From: Cytobacillus massiliigabonensis
GTDB taxonomy: Bacteria; Bacillota; Bacilli; Bacillales; Cytobacillaceae
Direction: 5' to 3'
Assembly (NCBI RefSeq): GCF_900199725.1
Contig: NZ_LT904904.1
Span: 2,203,691-2,267,690, forward strand
DNA: 64,000 bases
Every line of letters starts with the position of its first letter. Position 1 is the first letter of the stretch. This document shows, piece after piece, positions 35,454 to 44,051 of this stretch. The position numbers and the translations under genes are program-made. Under the pieces are notes generated by a model. That model did not search any database. It saw nothing but the letters and a program-made list of their open reading frames with translations, and was not told where the DNA came from.

Positions 35454-36841
35454 GGTTTCAATTAAAAAAAATGTTTAATGAACATGGATTTTTAGCAAAT
35501 GTTCGTGCATATAGCTATTCTGCAATCGTGACAGTCGGACCGTTAGCTTTATGTATTTTACTGATGACTGTTGCCCAGCAGCTGCTTATATCTGTAGATA
35601 CGCCACATGTGGAAAGAGAATTATTTATGGCAGCAACCCAATATGCTTTAATTTTTTCGCAAATAATTACCGGGGGTTTTAATCTTATTGTATCAAGGTA
35701 TGTAGCAGATCAGCTATTTATAAAAAAATATGAAAATATATTAGCATCCATGTATGGGGTTATTGCTATTTGCGTATCAATTGGAGCCATCGTTGCACTC
35801 CTGTTTTTTTCCTTTTCACCATTGGATCTTACATTTAAAATCGTTTCTTATATTCTTTTTGTTGAATTAATTATTATCTGGATACAATGCATGTATGTAT
35901 CTGCATTGAAGGATTATATGAAAATTGTAAAAAGCTTCTTAGTAGGAGTATGCCTTTCAGGTTTAGCTGTGTTTATTTGTATTAAGTTTTTTCATATATA
36001 CAGCGCAGTTGCAATGATGATTTGTTTGGATGTTGGCTTTTTTTTCATGCTGATCAAGTTTACACAGTATATTCGTGAATTCTTCAAGGTGAATAATTTC
36101 AAGTACTTTCTTTTTTTATCATATATGAGAAAATATCCATTGTTATTTATATGCGGATTTTTATATACGCTAGGATTGTATGGACATAGTCTCATTGTTT
36201 GGCAAGGGAAGCATCAGCATATTGTGGCTGATACCTTTGTGATTGCTCCTTTTTATGATGTACCTGTGTTTTTTGCTTATTTAAGTGTGCTGCCAGCTAT
36301 GGTGTTATTTGTAGTTTCAGTAGAAACAAACTTTTATACAGCATATCAAATCTACTATAATCGAATTTTAAATTCATTTCCTTTAAAAGATATTCTATCT
36401 GCAAAAAAGGATATGTTTAAGGTTTTATCGCTAGAACTTTCTTTTATAGCAGAAATTCAGTTATTTGTTGCAGTATGCTCCATTGCGTTAGGGTTAAAGT
36501 TTCTTCCGCTATTAGGGCTGACCTATGAGCAAATTCAAATCTTTATCATTTTCATTCTAGGCTTTCTGTTTTTTATCATTATGTATACCGTTGTTCTTTT
36601 ACTTCTTTACTATGATGATCAAAAAGGGGCAAGCTGGACAACAATGATATATACAATAGGGAGCATACTTGTCACTTATATTTTCCTTCATAATGGAAAT
36701 TATGGCTTTTCTGTATTTATTGCTGCATTTATTAGCTTAGTATTTGGATTATGGAAATTAACCAGTTTTTTAAATAAAATAGACTACTACACGTTTTGCT
36801 CGCAGCCGTTGTTACCGAAAAAAGAAATGAAACCATATTAA
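35441..36841 (+). CDS. pelG: PelG exopolysaccharide membrane transporter
   Basis: A 466-residue MOP-superfamily protein with about twelve spans. The first residues MAGIGFQLKKMF match the conserved PelG start. It carries the growing polymer across the membrane. It overlaps the end of pelF by 13 bases, so the two partners are translationally coupled; GGTGG lies upstream of the ATG. Confidence 0.92.
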   Translation: MAGIGFQLKKMFNEHGFLANVRAYSYSAIVTVGPLALCILLMTVAQQLLISVDTPHVERELFMAATQYALIFSQIITGGFNLIVSRYVADQLFIKKYENILASMYGVIAICVSIGAIVALLFFSFSPLDLTFKIVSYILFVELIIIWIQCMYVSALKDYMKIVKSFLVGVCLSGLAVFICIKFFHIYSAVAMMICLDVGFFFMLIKFTQYIREFFKVNNFKYFLFLSYMRKYPLLFICGFLYTLGLYGHSLIVWQGKHQHIVADTFVIAPFYDVPVFFAYLSVLPAMVLFVVSVETNFYTAYQIYYNRILNSFPLKDILSAKKDMFKVLSLELSFIAEIQLFVAVCSIALGLKFLPLLGLTYEQIQIFIIFILGFLFFIIMYTVVLLLLYYDDQKGASWTTMIYTIGSILVTYIFLHNGNYGFSVFIAAFISLVFGLWKLTSFLNKIDYYTFCSQPLLPKKEMKPY

Positions 36842-36876
36842 TAGCCACAAGGAGTTGTGAGGTGGGGGAATACAAG

Positions 36877-38565
36877 ATGAAAAAATATGCGATATGGTTG
36901 TATCTTATGATTTTCATGTTAATAATTTCAGGATGTACAAACGATCATACTATAAATAAAGAAGTGAAAAATGAGGTTCAGTCTATTCAAAAGGATAGCA
37001 GTGCCAAAGTGTTTGGCGAGGATCCGAGATTATATGAATTCGATAAAAAGGATTCTGTTGTGACTTTTTATATAACGGTTGCAAATAGGAACCAAACATC
37101 CTTTTATGAACTGAATAATTGGTATAGCATTCATAATAGTGATGCATCTTCTCCTAAACTAGATATTATGATTCAAGAGGGTACGGAAAAGGGAATAAAG
37201 GAAGGTCTTTTTGGCTTCGATGAAACTGAAATGAATGCAACGATACAGTTACGGGGGAAATCAACACGTGTCGCTGCCCAAAAATCCTTTAAGATAAAAT
37301 TATTTGATCGTGCCGGTCTTTGGAAAGGGCAAAAAACATTAAATTTAAATAAGCATCCATATGATGCGACTAGAGTCCGCAATAAGCTATCATTTGATTA
37401 TTTTACGAAAATTCCTGGTTTGACTAGCATGAGGACACAGTTTGTTCATTTGTATGTAAAGGACCTTACGAACAAAGACTCCAATGGAGAATTTGTAGAT
37501 TATGGGTTATATACTCAGATTGAACAGGCGAATGAACGATTCCTCGCGGCGCATGGACTAGATTCAAATGGGAATCTCTATAAAGCAACAAATTTTGAGT
37601 TTTATCGCTATCCTGACCAATTGAAGCTAGAGACGGATGCATCATTTAATAAAGATGAATTTGAAAAAATAGTAGAAAATAAAGGGAGTAATGATCACCG
37701 CAAATTACTTTCTATGTTAGATGACGTAAACAACCAAAAGTTAAATATTAACGAAGTAGTTGAGCAGCATTTTGATAAAAATAATTACTTGACTTGGGTA
37801 GCTGCAAATATTCTTATGGGAAATAGTGATGTAACAACTCAAAATTTCTATTTGTATTGTCCATCTAATTCTGAAAAGTGGTATTTCCTCCCTTGGGATT
37901 ATGATGGCGCTTGGAGGTCATCGCCAACTGCAGAAAAGCATTCAGAATTAGCAGATTGGCAAGCTGGCTTATCTAATTACTGGGGTTCTGTTCTTCATAA
38001 ACGCTTCTTTAAGGATCCAAAAAATGTTGAAGCACTATCAAAGAAAATCGAAGAACTAACAGCCATCATAAATCCGGTGAACACAAAGAAATTATTAGAT
38101 GAATACTATCCAACAGTTAGTCAATTTGTGAAAAAGTCCCCTGATAAAGACTATTTAGATGTAGAAATTGCAGATTATGACGATGTATATTATGGCATTG
38201 TAAATGAATCATTGCTTAATAAGGAAATTTACTACAAAAACCTTGAGAAGCCGATGCCATTTTTCTTAGATGAACATGAAAATGAAAAGAAGCAGCATGT
38301 ATTTACATGGGATACGTCCTACGATATCCAGGGTGATGATCTATTTTATACATTGCAAATTAGCACAGATCGGTCATTCTCACATATCGTCCATGAACAA
38401 AAAGATATGATAGATACAGAATTCACTTATCAATTGCCAAAGGGAGTTTATTATTGGAGGGTAATTGCAAAAGATACTAAGGGACATATGCAAATGGCTT
38501 TTGATCAATACGAAGATGATAATGGAACAATGCATTTCGGGGTTAAAAAAATAGTCGTTAATTAA
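36877..38565 (+). CDS. CotH-family lipoprotein kinase-like protein
   Basis: A 562-residue lipoprotein (signal MKKYAIWLYLMIFMLIISGC, lipobox ISGC). The CotH domain (about 110-430) has LRGKSTR near its start, SFKIKLFD, DYGLYTQIEQANERFL and the metal-binding FLPWDYDGAW. CotH proteins include spore-coat kinases with an atypical kinase fold. The C-terminal 90 residues look like a fibronectin-III-type beta domain (YWRVIAKDTKGH). It follows pelG by 35 bases behind GGTGGGGG, so it is probably co-transcribed. An extracellular CotH is unusual because ATP would be lacking outside the cell. Confidence 0.82.
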   Translation: MKKYAIWLYLMIFMLIISGCTNDHTINKEVKNEVQSIQKDSSAKVFGEDPRLYEFDKKDSVVTFYITVANRNQTSFYELNNWYSIHNSDASSPKLDIMIQEGTEKGIKEGLFGFDETEMNATIQLRGKSTRVAAQKSFKIKLFDRAGLWKGQKTLNLNKHPYDATRVRNKLSFDYFTKIPGLTSMRTQFVHLYVKDLTNKDSNGEFVDYGLYTQIEQANERFLAAHGLDSNGNLYKATNFEFYRYPDQLKLETDASFNKDEFEKIVENKGSNDHRKLLSMLDDVNNQKLNINEVVEQHFDKNNYLTWVAANILMGNSDVTTQNFYLYCPSNSEKWYFLPWDYDGAWRSSPTAEKHSELADWQAGLSNYWGSVLHKRFFKDPKNVEALSKKIEELTAIINPVNTKKLLDEYYPTVSQFVKKSPDKDYLDVEIADYDDVYYGIVNESLLNKEIYYKNLEKPMPFFLDEHENEKKQHVFTWDTSYDIQGDDLFYTLQISTDRSFSHIVHEQKDMIDTEFTYQLPKGVYYWRVIAKDTKGHMQMAFDQYEDDNGTMHFGVKKIVVN

Positions 38566-38587
38566 TGAAGAAAAAGGGAAGCGGCGA

Positions 38588-39286
38588 ATGAAAAAGTTAC
38601 GACATGAATTGAAGTTTTATCTTAATGTCAGAGAGTATGAAATTTTAAGAAAAAAATTACAGATCGTACTAAAAAAGGACGAGAATATGGTGAATGAAGA
38701 GGGATATCACATTCGCAGCCTTTATTTTGACAATGTGTATGATAGTGATTTGTTTGAGAAAAATTACGGCATTTATAAGAGGAAAAAGTTTAGGATCCGA
38801 ATATATAATCAAAGTGATCGCATCATCAAGCTTGAAAAAAAGAATCGGTATGGAGAGATGATCAACAAAGAATCCATATCTATTTCAAGAGATGAATATG
38901 AGAAGTTATTAACATGGGATTTTGATTTTTTGCTTGATAAAAAAACAAGCGTTGCAAGGGATTTTTATTTATTTATGAGAACGCAGCACATGTCTCCCAA
39001 AATCATTGTTGACTATGTGAGAGAGGCTTATAAGGCAGATATTGAAGATGTACGAATCACCTTTGATAAGTATTTAAGTGCGGGTATTAATTCGATCGAT
39101 ATCTTTGAAAAGGATATCGTTACAATTGAAGCGCTAAAAGAACCTTTAATGATTATGGAAGTAAAATTTAATGCCTATTTGCCTGACTATATTCGTGATA
39201 TTCTTCAGCTTGATAGCCATCAGCGATCTGCCATTTCTAAGTATGTTATTTGCCGTGAAGCAGGCATGAACTATTATAAGCAATAG
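38588..39286 (+). CDS. VTC-domain (polyphosphate polymerase-like) protein
   Basis: A 232-residue protein of the VTC/triphosphate tunnel type: an R-H-E-x-K start (LRHELKFYL), KRKKFRIRIY, IKLEKKN, SPKIIVDYVREAY and a late IMEVKF glutamate, which line the tunnel in yeast Vtc4. It may make polyphosphate or bind a triphosphate ligand. The gene is 22 bases after cotH and 20 before the DUF4956 gene. This CotH-VTC-DUF4956 combination is seen together elsewhere in Gram-positive bacteria; the joint function is not established. Confidence 0.8.
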   Translation: MKKLRHELKFYLNVREYEILRKKLQIVLKKDENMVNEEGYHIRSLYFDNVYDSDLFEKNYGIYKRKKFRIRIYNQSDRIIKLEKKNRYGEMINKESISISRDEYEKLLTWDFDFLLDKKTSVARDFYLFMRTQHMSPKIIVDYVREAYKADIEDVRITFDKYLSAGINSIDIFEKDIVTIEALKEPLMIMEVKFNAYLPDYIRDILQLDSHQRSAISKYVICREAGMNYYKQ

Positions 39287-39306
39287 AGTAGAGAGAGGAC
39301 ACATAT

Positions 39307-39987
39307 ATGAGTGATCGGATTAATTTTGATGACATTGTAAAAAAAAGCATATTAAATTCAGATACATTTACAAGTGTATCAATACTAGAAATTTTCTTTG
39401 GAACACTTGCTTCATTCATAGTAGGACTATTTATTTATTATGTGTATAAGAAGACGTTTCGAAGTGTTGTCTATAGTCATAATTTCAATGTAACACTTGT
39501 TTTAATGACGATGATTACTTCTCTAGTCATTATGACGATTAGCACGAACATTGTTCTATCGTTAGGGATGGTCGGTGCACTTAGTATTGTCCGTTTTCGG
39601 ACAGCGCTGAAGGACCCGCTTGATATCGTGTTTTTATTCTGGGCGATTACAGCAGGAATTGCTATAGGGGCCAATGTGTATCCAGTTGCGATTTTTGGTT
39701 CTGTCTTTATCGCTATTGCCGTCTATATTCTTTCAAAGAAGAAATGGAAGGACGAAACCTATTTATTAGTTATTCATTATGATGAGAAGGCATATGAAGA
39801 GATTAAAGTTCATCTCGTTAAGTTTAATTATGATTTAAAGTCAAAAATTGTTCGTAATAATTGGACAGAGCTAACATTAAAAATTAAGTTAAAAGTGGAT
39901 AACACCGCATTTGTTCATAAACTATCAAATCTTGAAGGGGTTAAAGATGTATCACTTGTTCAATATAGCGGTGATTATGCATCATAA
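39307..39987 (+). CDS. DUF4956 family membrane protein
   Basis: A 226-residue protein with about four membrane spans (between residues 20 and 140) and a soluble C-terminal alpha/beta domain. The conserved DUF4956 core is GMVGALSIVRFRTALKDPLDIVFLFWAITAGIA. Its role is unknown. Co-location with CotH and VTC proteins suggests the three work together. Last gene of the pel operon, followed by a strong terminator. Confidence 0.8.
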   Translation: MSDRINFDDIVKKSILNSDTFTSVSILEIFFGTLASFIVGLFIYYVYKKTFRSVVYSHNFNVTLVLMTMITSLVIMTISTNIVLSLGMVGALSIVRFRTALKDPLDIVFLFWAITAGIAIGANVYPVAIFGSVFIAIAVYILSKKKWKDETYLLVIHYDEKAYEEIKVHLVKFNYDLKSKIVRNNWTELTLKIKLKVDNTAFVHKLSNLEGVKDVSLVQYSGDYAS

Positions 39988-39999
39988 TCTCATATATTT

Positions 40000-40035
40000 A
40001 AAGGTCAGCCTCGACTTAATGAGGCTGACCTTTTT
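40000..40035. terminator. Bidirectional terminator closing the pel operon
   Basis: AAAGGTCAGCCTC and GAGGCTGACCTTT form a 13-bp stem with an 8-base loop and T/A tails on both strands. It also ends the converging glycosidase gene. Confidence 0.9.
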
Positions 40036-40042
40036 CGATATG

Positions 40043-40870
40043 CTAATTATAAATACTGTTTTTGTTTTCGTATGAAACAAAACCATGCTTTTTACTGTAA
40101 TTTGCGCTGCTTTTATTAGGGGATACAGTAAATACTGCAATATTTTCTTCCTTTTGCAGTGTTTGAAAATATTTAATCCAATTTTGTCCCCATCTGCTAT
40201 TCGTTAATCGTTCTTTATTAAAGTCTTCCCACATAATTGCATCCACATAATCCTTTGAAGCAGTCTTCAAGGTTTCGAATCCCCAATTTTGCAGTAATAG
40301 CAATTCATTATGTTTACTTTTAATGGATTGAAGAAGCTCGACATACCCATTACGGAGATCGGCAGCCAATTCCTCGTTATCGCTGTAAAAATCATCAATA
40401 TCACCAACAGTGTCTAATATGATCCCGTCAAACTGCTTTTGAATAATTTCTTCTTCAATTTCTTCAAGTAATAACTGCTGATATTGTTTATTGGTGATGT
40501 CCATTAAATAGGTATCCCAATCCTCTACATATACCTTTTCTCCGTTAACCCTTAAATAGTCGTCTTCCTGAACCTTGGCTACAAATTCCTCATCCCAGTC
40601 CTGCAATTCCATTATGCTTATATAACCGAGTGTAATTGTGCCGCTTTTATTCAAATCAGCAACATGCTCTTTTGTTGTTTCGTGAGGCTCAATAACGACC
40701 ATATCATTTTTGCCAAGTTGTTTAGCTTTTACCTCATTTACATGACCATAATAAATTTGATAATTATTAACGTCCAATAATGGGTTTTGTGCTTGCCCCA
40801 TTGCAGGAAAGCATTGAGTTAAAAGCAGTGGAAAAATAAACTGAAGTGTGAGAAAGGTTTTCTTGAACAT
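40043..40870 (-). CDS. Secreted GH114 / PelA-hydrolase-like glycosidase
   Basis: A 275-residue protein with a signal peptide (MFKKTFLTLQFIFPLLLTQCFPAMGQA) and a TIM-barrel of the endo-alpha-1,4-polygalactosaminidase type. The likely catalytic residues are Asp in FDGIILDTVGD (about 145-155) and Glu in DAIMWEDF. This fold is shared with the hydrolase domain of PelA (GH166), which the PelA in this locus lacks, so it probably cuts GalNAc-rich Pel outside the cell. AAAGGAG precedes the ATG. A c-di-GMP-I aptamer occupies the mRNA leader. Confidence 0.85.
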   Translation of the reverse strand: MFKKTFLTLQFIFPLLLTQCFPAMGQAQNPLLDVNNYQIYYGHVNEVKAKQLGKNDMVVIEPHETTKEHVADLNKSGTITLGYISIMELQDWDEEFVAKVQEDDYLRVNGEKVYVEDWDTYLMDITNKQYQQLLLEEIEEEIIQKQFDGIILDTVGDIDDFYSDNEELAADLRNGYVELLQSIKSKHNELLLLQNWGFETLKTASKDYVDAIMWEDFNKERLTNSRWGQNWIKYFQTLQKEENIAVFTVSPNKSSANYSKKHGFVSYENKNSIYN

Positions 40871-40905
40871 AGGGTGAAGCTCCTTTACGATTTATCTTAA
40901 GTAAG

Positions 40906-40993
40906 AGTAAATACGGCAACCCAGCCATCATAGTATGATTACCTTAGACCTGTGGTTTTGCGTCTCAATTTTTCAATTGATTTGCTATTGCTT
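40906..40993 (-). promoter_or_regulatory. Cyclic-di-GMP-I (GEMM-I) riboswitch, minus strand
   Basis: Read on the minus strand: AATAGCAAA, a first hairpin CAATTGAAAAATTG with a GAAA-type loop, GAGACGCAAAACCACAGG, TCTAAGG, and ATGATGGCTGGGTTGCCG, with AATA/TATT as the basal helix. These are the GEMM-I consensus elements in order. A TATAAT box on the same strand at 41001-40996 places the transcript start at the aptamer. Only about 38 bases separate the aptamer from the glycosidase start codon, and no terminator is seen there, so control is probably at translation initiation. Confidence 0.9.
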
Positions 40994-41155
40994 TTATTAT
41001 AGTACAAAAGTCTTTTTCATTAAAGTGACTTTTTACACCTTATTCAAAATTGGTAATAAGCAATTTAGTATAAAGTTGTATGGAGAAAAAATTTGGTCAT
41101 ACTAAAAAAGAAGGAATTTGCTTCACTTACTCAAAAGATAAAAAGGGGATGCGAA

Positions 41156-41377
41156 ATGGCAGAAGAAATGAATAAAAAACAGGACAGCAAAGTGAAGAGC
41201 ATGAAAAAACCAAATATGGGTGATATGATACAAATTATTAAAGGGGAGGCAAAAGGGAAAAAAGGAAGAGTAATTGTCCTTCGGGATAACTCAGTTATTG
41301 TAGAAATCGGAGTAAATACAAAAACGGACGAACCGATAAAAACGGTTGTCAATCACAAGAATTATAAATTGATTTAG
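41156..41377 (+). CDS. DUF2187 (YkvS-like) KOW-type small protein
   Basis: A 73-residue protein with a KOW-like core (GDMIQIIKGEAKGKKGRVIVLRDNSVIVEI) and the conserved tail KTVVNHKNYKLI of DUF2187/YkvS proteins of bacilli, which are small SH3-like barrels of unknown role. The frame opens at 41093, but AAAAGGGG points to the ATG at 41156. Confidence 0.75.
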   Translation: MAEEMNKKQDSKVKSMKKPNMGDMIQIIKGEAKGKKGRVIVLRDNSVIVEIGVNTKTDEPIKTVVNHKNYKLI

Positions 41378-41382
41378 TTAGA

Positions 41383-41427
41383 CGCAGCAAAAGTAATGTT
41401 GAAGATATTAACATTGTTTTTGCTGCG
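41383..41427 (+). terminator. Stem-loop after the ykvS-like gene
   Basis: CGCAGCAAAA and TTTTGCTGCG with an inner AATGTT/AACATT pairing form a long hairpin. No T-run follows, so termination is less certain than for other hairpins here. Confidence 0.55.
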
Positions 41428-41614
41428 CAGAAAATTGATATAAAATTGTTTCTTGTTCATGTTTCCCGATAACCCCCTTAATCTATCTATTTTTGTATCA
41501 AGTTTTACTGTAAGATAAGAGAGAGTGCGGATGATCTATTCAATAATAAAGATTTTCTGTACTTGCAATGCCATAAGAAATTAGAAAAATAATTACGAAT
41601 AGGGGAAAATGTTC

Positions 41615-41956
41615 ATGCAAGGTTTGCCAAATTGTCCAAAATGTCATTCTGAATATACATATGAGGATGGAAGTCTTTTCATTTGTCCCGAGTGTGCTCA
41701 TGAGTGGAGCTTAAACACTGAGAATGTTCAAATGGAAGAAAACAAAATAATTAAAGATGTTAATGGAAATGTCTTAAATGATGGCGATTCAGTAACTATT
41801 ATTAAAGACCTGAAAGTAAAAGGGAGCTCATCCATTTTAAAAATAGGTACAAAGGTAAAAAATATTCGTTTAGTCGATGGGGATCATAATATTGACTGCA
41901 AAATTGATGGATTTGGTGCGATGAAGTTAAAATCAGAATTTGTTAAAAAGCTATAA
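41615..41956 (+). CDS. PhnA-like zinc-ribbon protein (YjdM family)
   Basis: A 113-residue protein with an N-terminal zinc ribbon ([21 protein letters not shown]) followed by an SH3-like PhnA domain ([25 protein letters not shown]). Despite the historic name, the family is not known to act in phosphonate breakdown. The frame opens at 41609, but AGGGG spacing favours the ATG at 41615. Confidence 0.82.
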   Translation: MQGLPNCPKCHSEYTYEDGSLFICPECAHEWSLNTENVQMEENKIIKDVNGNVLNDGDSVTIIKDLKVKGSSSILKIGTKVKNIRLVDGDHNIDCKIDGFGAMKLKSEFVKKL

Positions 41957-42054
41957 ATACAGTATAGCTATGTGAGATGAAAATTGCAGATAGAATAGCA
42001 TTATTTGAACAAGAATGCTCAACATTTTAATTGATAGCTTTTCAACTACAATAA

Positions 42055-42074
42055 GTGGGGGGGGGTTCCCCCAC
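42055..42074. repeat. Hairpin with a run of nine G
   Basis: GTGGGGG and CCCCCAC flank a short loop; the run of nine G (42057-42065) is out of character for this AT-rich DNA. It lies between two converging genes and may end one transcript. The length of such a run may vary or be misread. Confidence 0.6.
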
Positions 42075-42088
42075 GATTAAGTTTCAAA

Positions 42089-42391
42089 TTATATATATCG
42101 AAAAGCACTATCTAAACTGTGGAACCCATTAAGATCCGTTTTTTGAGGTTCATCCGATTCGATTGTCCACTCGTTTTTAATGAGTGAAAGACCACCGAAG
42201 GTGTCTTTTCTATACGGGCTATGAATATGATAGGTTTTACCATCTTTTTTAATTGTGTAGCCTAAATAGTAAAGATCATCCTGTCCTTCTTCTTCAAAAA
42301 CTCCGATATCATCCATTCCATATTGATTTATATACATCTGAAACGACTTTTGCAGATTAGCAATAAGCTGTTCACGAGGGAGAGATTCCAT
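42089..42391 (-). CDS. Uncharacterised conserved protein, 100 residues (possibly DUF5634)
   Basis: A 100-residue soluble acidic protein beginning MESLPREQLIANLQKSF and ending FHSLDSAFRYI, with a YYLGYTIKKDGKTYHIHSPY core. It resembles small conserved proteins of bacilli that I associate with DUF5634, but I cannot confirm this. AAAGGAG lies 8 bases before the ATG at 42391; a TTG at 42394 is the alternative. Function unknown. Confidence 0.6.
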   Translation of the reverse strand: MESLPREQLIANLQKSFQMYINQYGMDDIGVFEEEGQDDLYYLGYTIKKDGKTYHIHSPYRKDTFGGLSLIKNEWTIESDEPQKTDLNGFHSLDSAFRYI

Positions 42392-42477
42392 CAATTTGAC
42401 TCCTTTCTAAACAATAAATTCTATCTTTAATATGGCTTTATTTTCTATTTATAAACATACGATTCAGGATGAACTAA

Positions 42478-43196
42478 TTAGTCTTCAATAATAAAATCTG
42501 CTTTTCCAATTCCTAATTCTGCGCTGACATTGATTTTCACCTTTGCATTTTCAAAAGCCTCGTTCACATAGACACCATCGCCCATTGAAATAAAACCTCT
42601 AAATTCAGACTGCCCAATTCCCTTGGAAGATTTAATTTGAACGCCGGCATCTTTAGGTAAAATAATGGTGGATTTTCCAACACCCATTGATAATTGAACA
42701 TCGAAACCCTTCTTCCAATCACCTGACAGATCAATGGTTGTATCTCCTACACCCACATTCACATTCAAACCACTTAATTGTAATCCCTGCAGATCAAGGT
42801 GTGTTTCAGATGCTCCAGTATTCACCTTTAAATCAATTGGAACTTTGTTTGTAAGCTGAAGATCCCAGCTGCTCTTCATATTTTCTCCTTTTAGATCGGA
42901 AAATTTCTTATTTGTATGTTCAATTACGATTTCTGCTTTTTTGCCGGATTGTTTGTAGGAAACATTAGGTTTCAAATTATCGGAAGTATATTCAAGATCT
43001 CCTTCGAGCCATTCTTTTGCACCTTCGGAAATATCTAATTTTCCAGCTCCAATGTTCAAAGAACATTTAATTGTTCAGCCTTGTCCTTTTCAATAAGGAC
43101 TTTGGTTTGATCCTCTTTTGTAAACACATTTGTGCTGCAGCCAGCTAGTATGAATGAACTAACAAGTATTGATCCAGAGAATAAAAAGCTTTTCAT
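42478..43196 (-). pseudogene. Toast-rack (LiaF-like) lipoprotein gene with a frameshift
   Basis: The gene begins at an ATG at 43196 with AGAGGAGG upstream and encodes a lipoprotein signal (MKSFLFSGSILVSSFILAGC). Translation runs about 45 residues to QLNVL and then meets TGA at the TTT run at 43060-43058. One more T would join it to the frame NIGAGKLDISEGAKEW, which runs on for about 190 residues to 42478 as a cell-surface adhesin-like beta domain of the toast-rack/DUF2154 type. The downstream part alone would have to start at a TTG without a ribosome binding site. It is either a young pseudogene or a one-base sequence error. Confidence 0.8.
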
Positions 43197-43310
43197 TTTA
43201 AGTCCTCCTCTATAAACATTCCTTACTTAAATTGTAAATGAAATAGAAGATAGGCTGAAAAGACTCTGGAATGATTTTCCACTAAGGCTTAAGGCTTAGA
43301 TGCAGGAAAC

Positions 43311-43799
43311 TTAATTTTCTGACGCCATTTTTATTACCCTTAAGTGCCAAGGTAACCAAAATCCAAAGATAAAAAAGTAAACAGGGAGAGACCACCAAGT
43401 ATTCCATCCCTTTAATTTCATGTATCCAACTTTAACAAGCATCCATTCAGATAAAAAAGATAATAACGTAAAAAGTACAACATATTTCCATTTTTTTTCT
43501 GGATTAAAATAATTTAGAAATATTACTGCAAAACAAGGAGCAATCAAGCTGTAACTAATTAAATCGCCCAGTCCCGGTATTTTTGACTGACCCAAGTCAA
43601 ATACATCTAGCCAGCCTGACATGACAATCACATCTAATAAGGTTGCCATGAATCCTCCTATACCAAAAGTAAGATATATTACTTTCCAGCTTATATGTTT
43701 TGGCATGAACAGTATGTATAGTAATGAAATGATTCCCAAAGCGATTGGGAACCAAATGCCTTTAGCTGTTAGATCTAAGTTTTGGATCAAAGTTTCCAT
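43311..43799 (-). CDS. Small polytopic membrane protein, CBO0543-like
   Basis: A 162-residue protein with about five membrane spans and the ending GWNTWWSLPVYFFIFGFWLPWH. The layout fits the uncharacterised CBO0543 family of bacilli and clostridia. AAAGGAG precedes the ATG. Function unknown. Confidence 0.65.
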   Translation of the reverse strand: METLIQNLDLTAKGIWFPIALGIISLLYILFMPKHISWKVIYLTFGIGGFMATLLDVIVMSGWLDVFDLGQSKIPGLGDLISYSLIAPCFAVIFLNYFNPEKKWKYVVLFTLLSFLSEWMLVKVGYMKLKGWNTWWSLPVYFFIFGFWLPWHLRVIKMASEN

Positions 43800-44051
43800 A
43801 TTGTGTCTCCTTTATCTTTCTTTAGATAAATTTGCACATATAAATTCAATGTATATTACTAGTATTTGTCAATTGTTAATTAAATATGCTAATTGAAAAG
43901 TTCAAAGGTAGAATGAAATTAAGAAATGTTAGACAGAAAAAAGCAAATGAAAAACCAATTTGGTTTAGCATTTGCTTTTTTATTTATATAATTTTTGAAC
44001 GTTAACACACGAAGTGAAGCTATGGATAAACTACTCTGTCGGTCTTTCATT

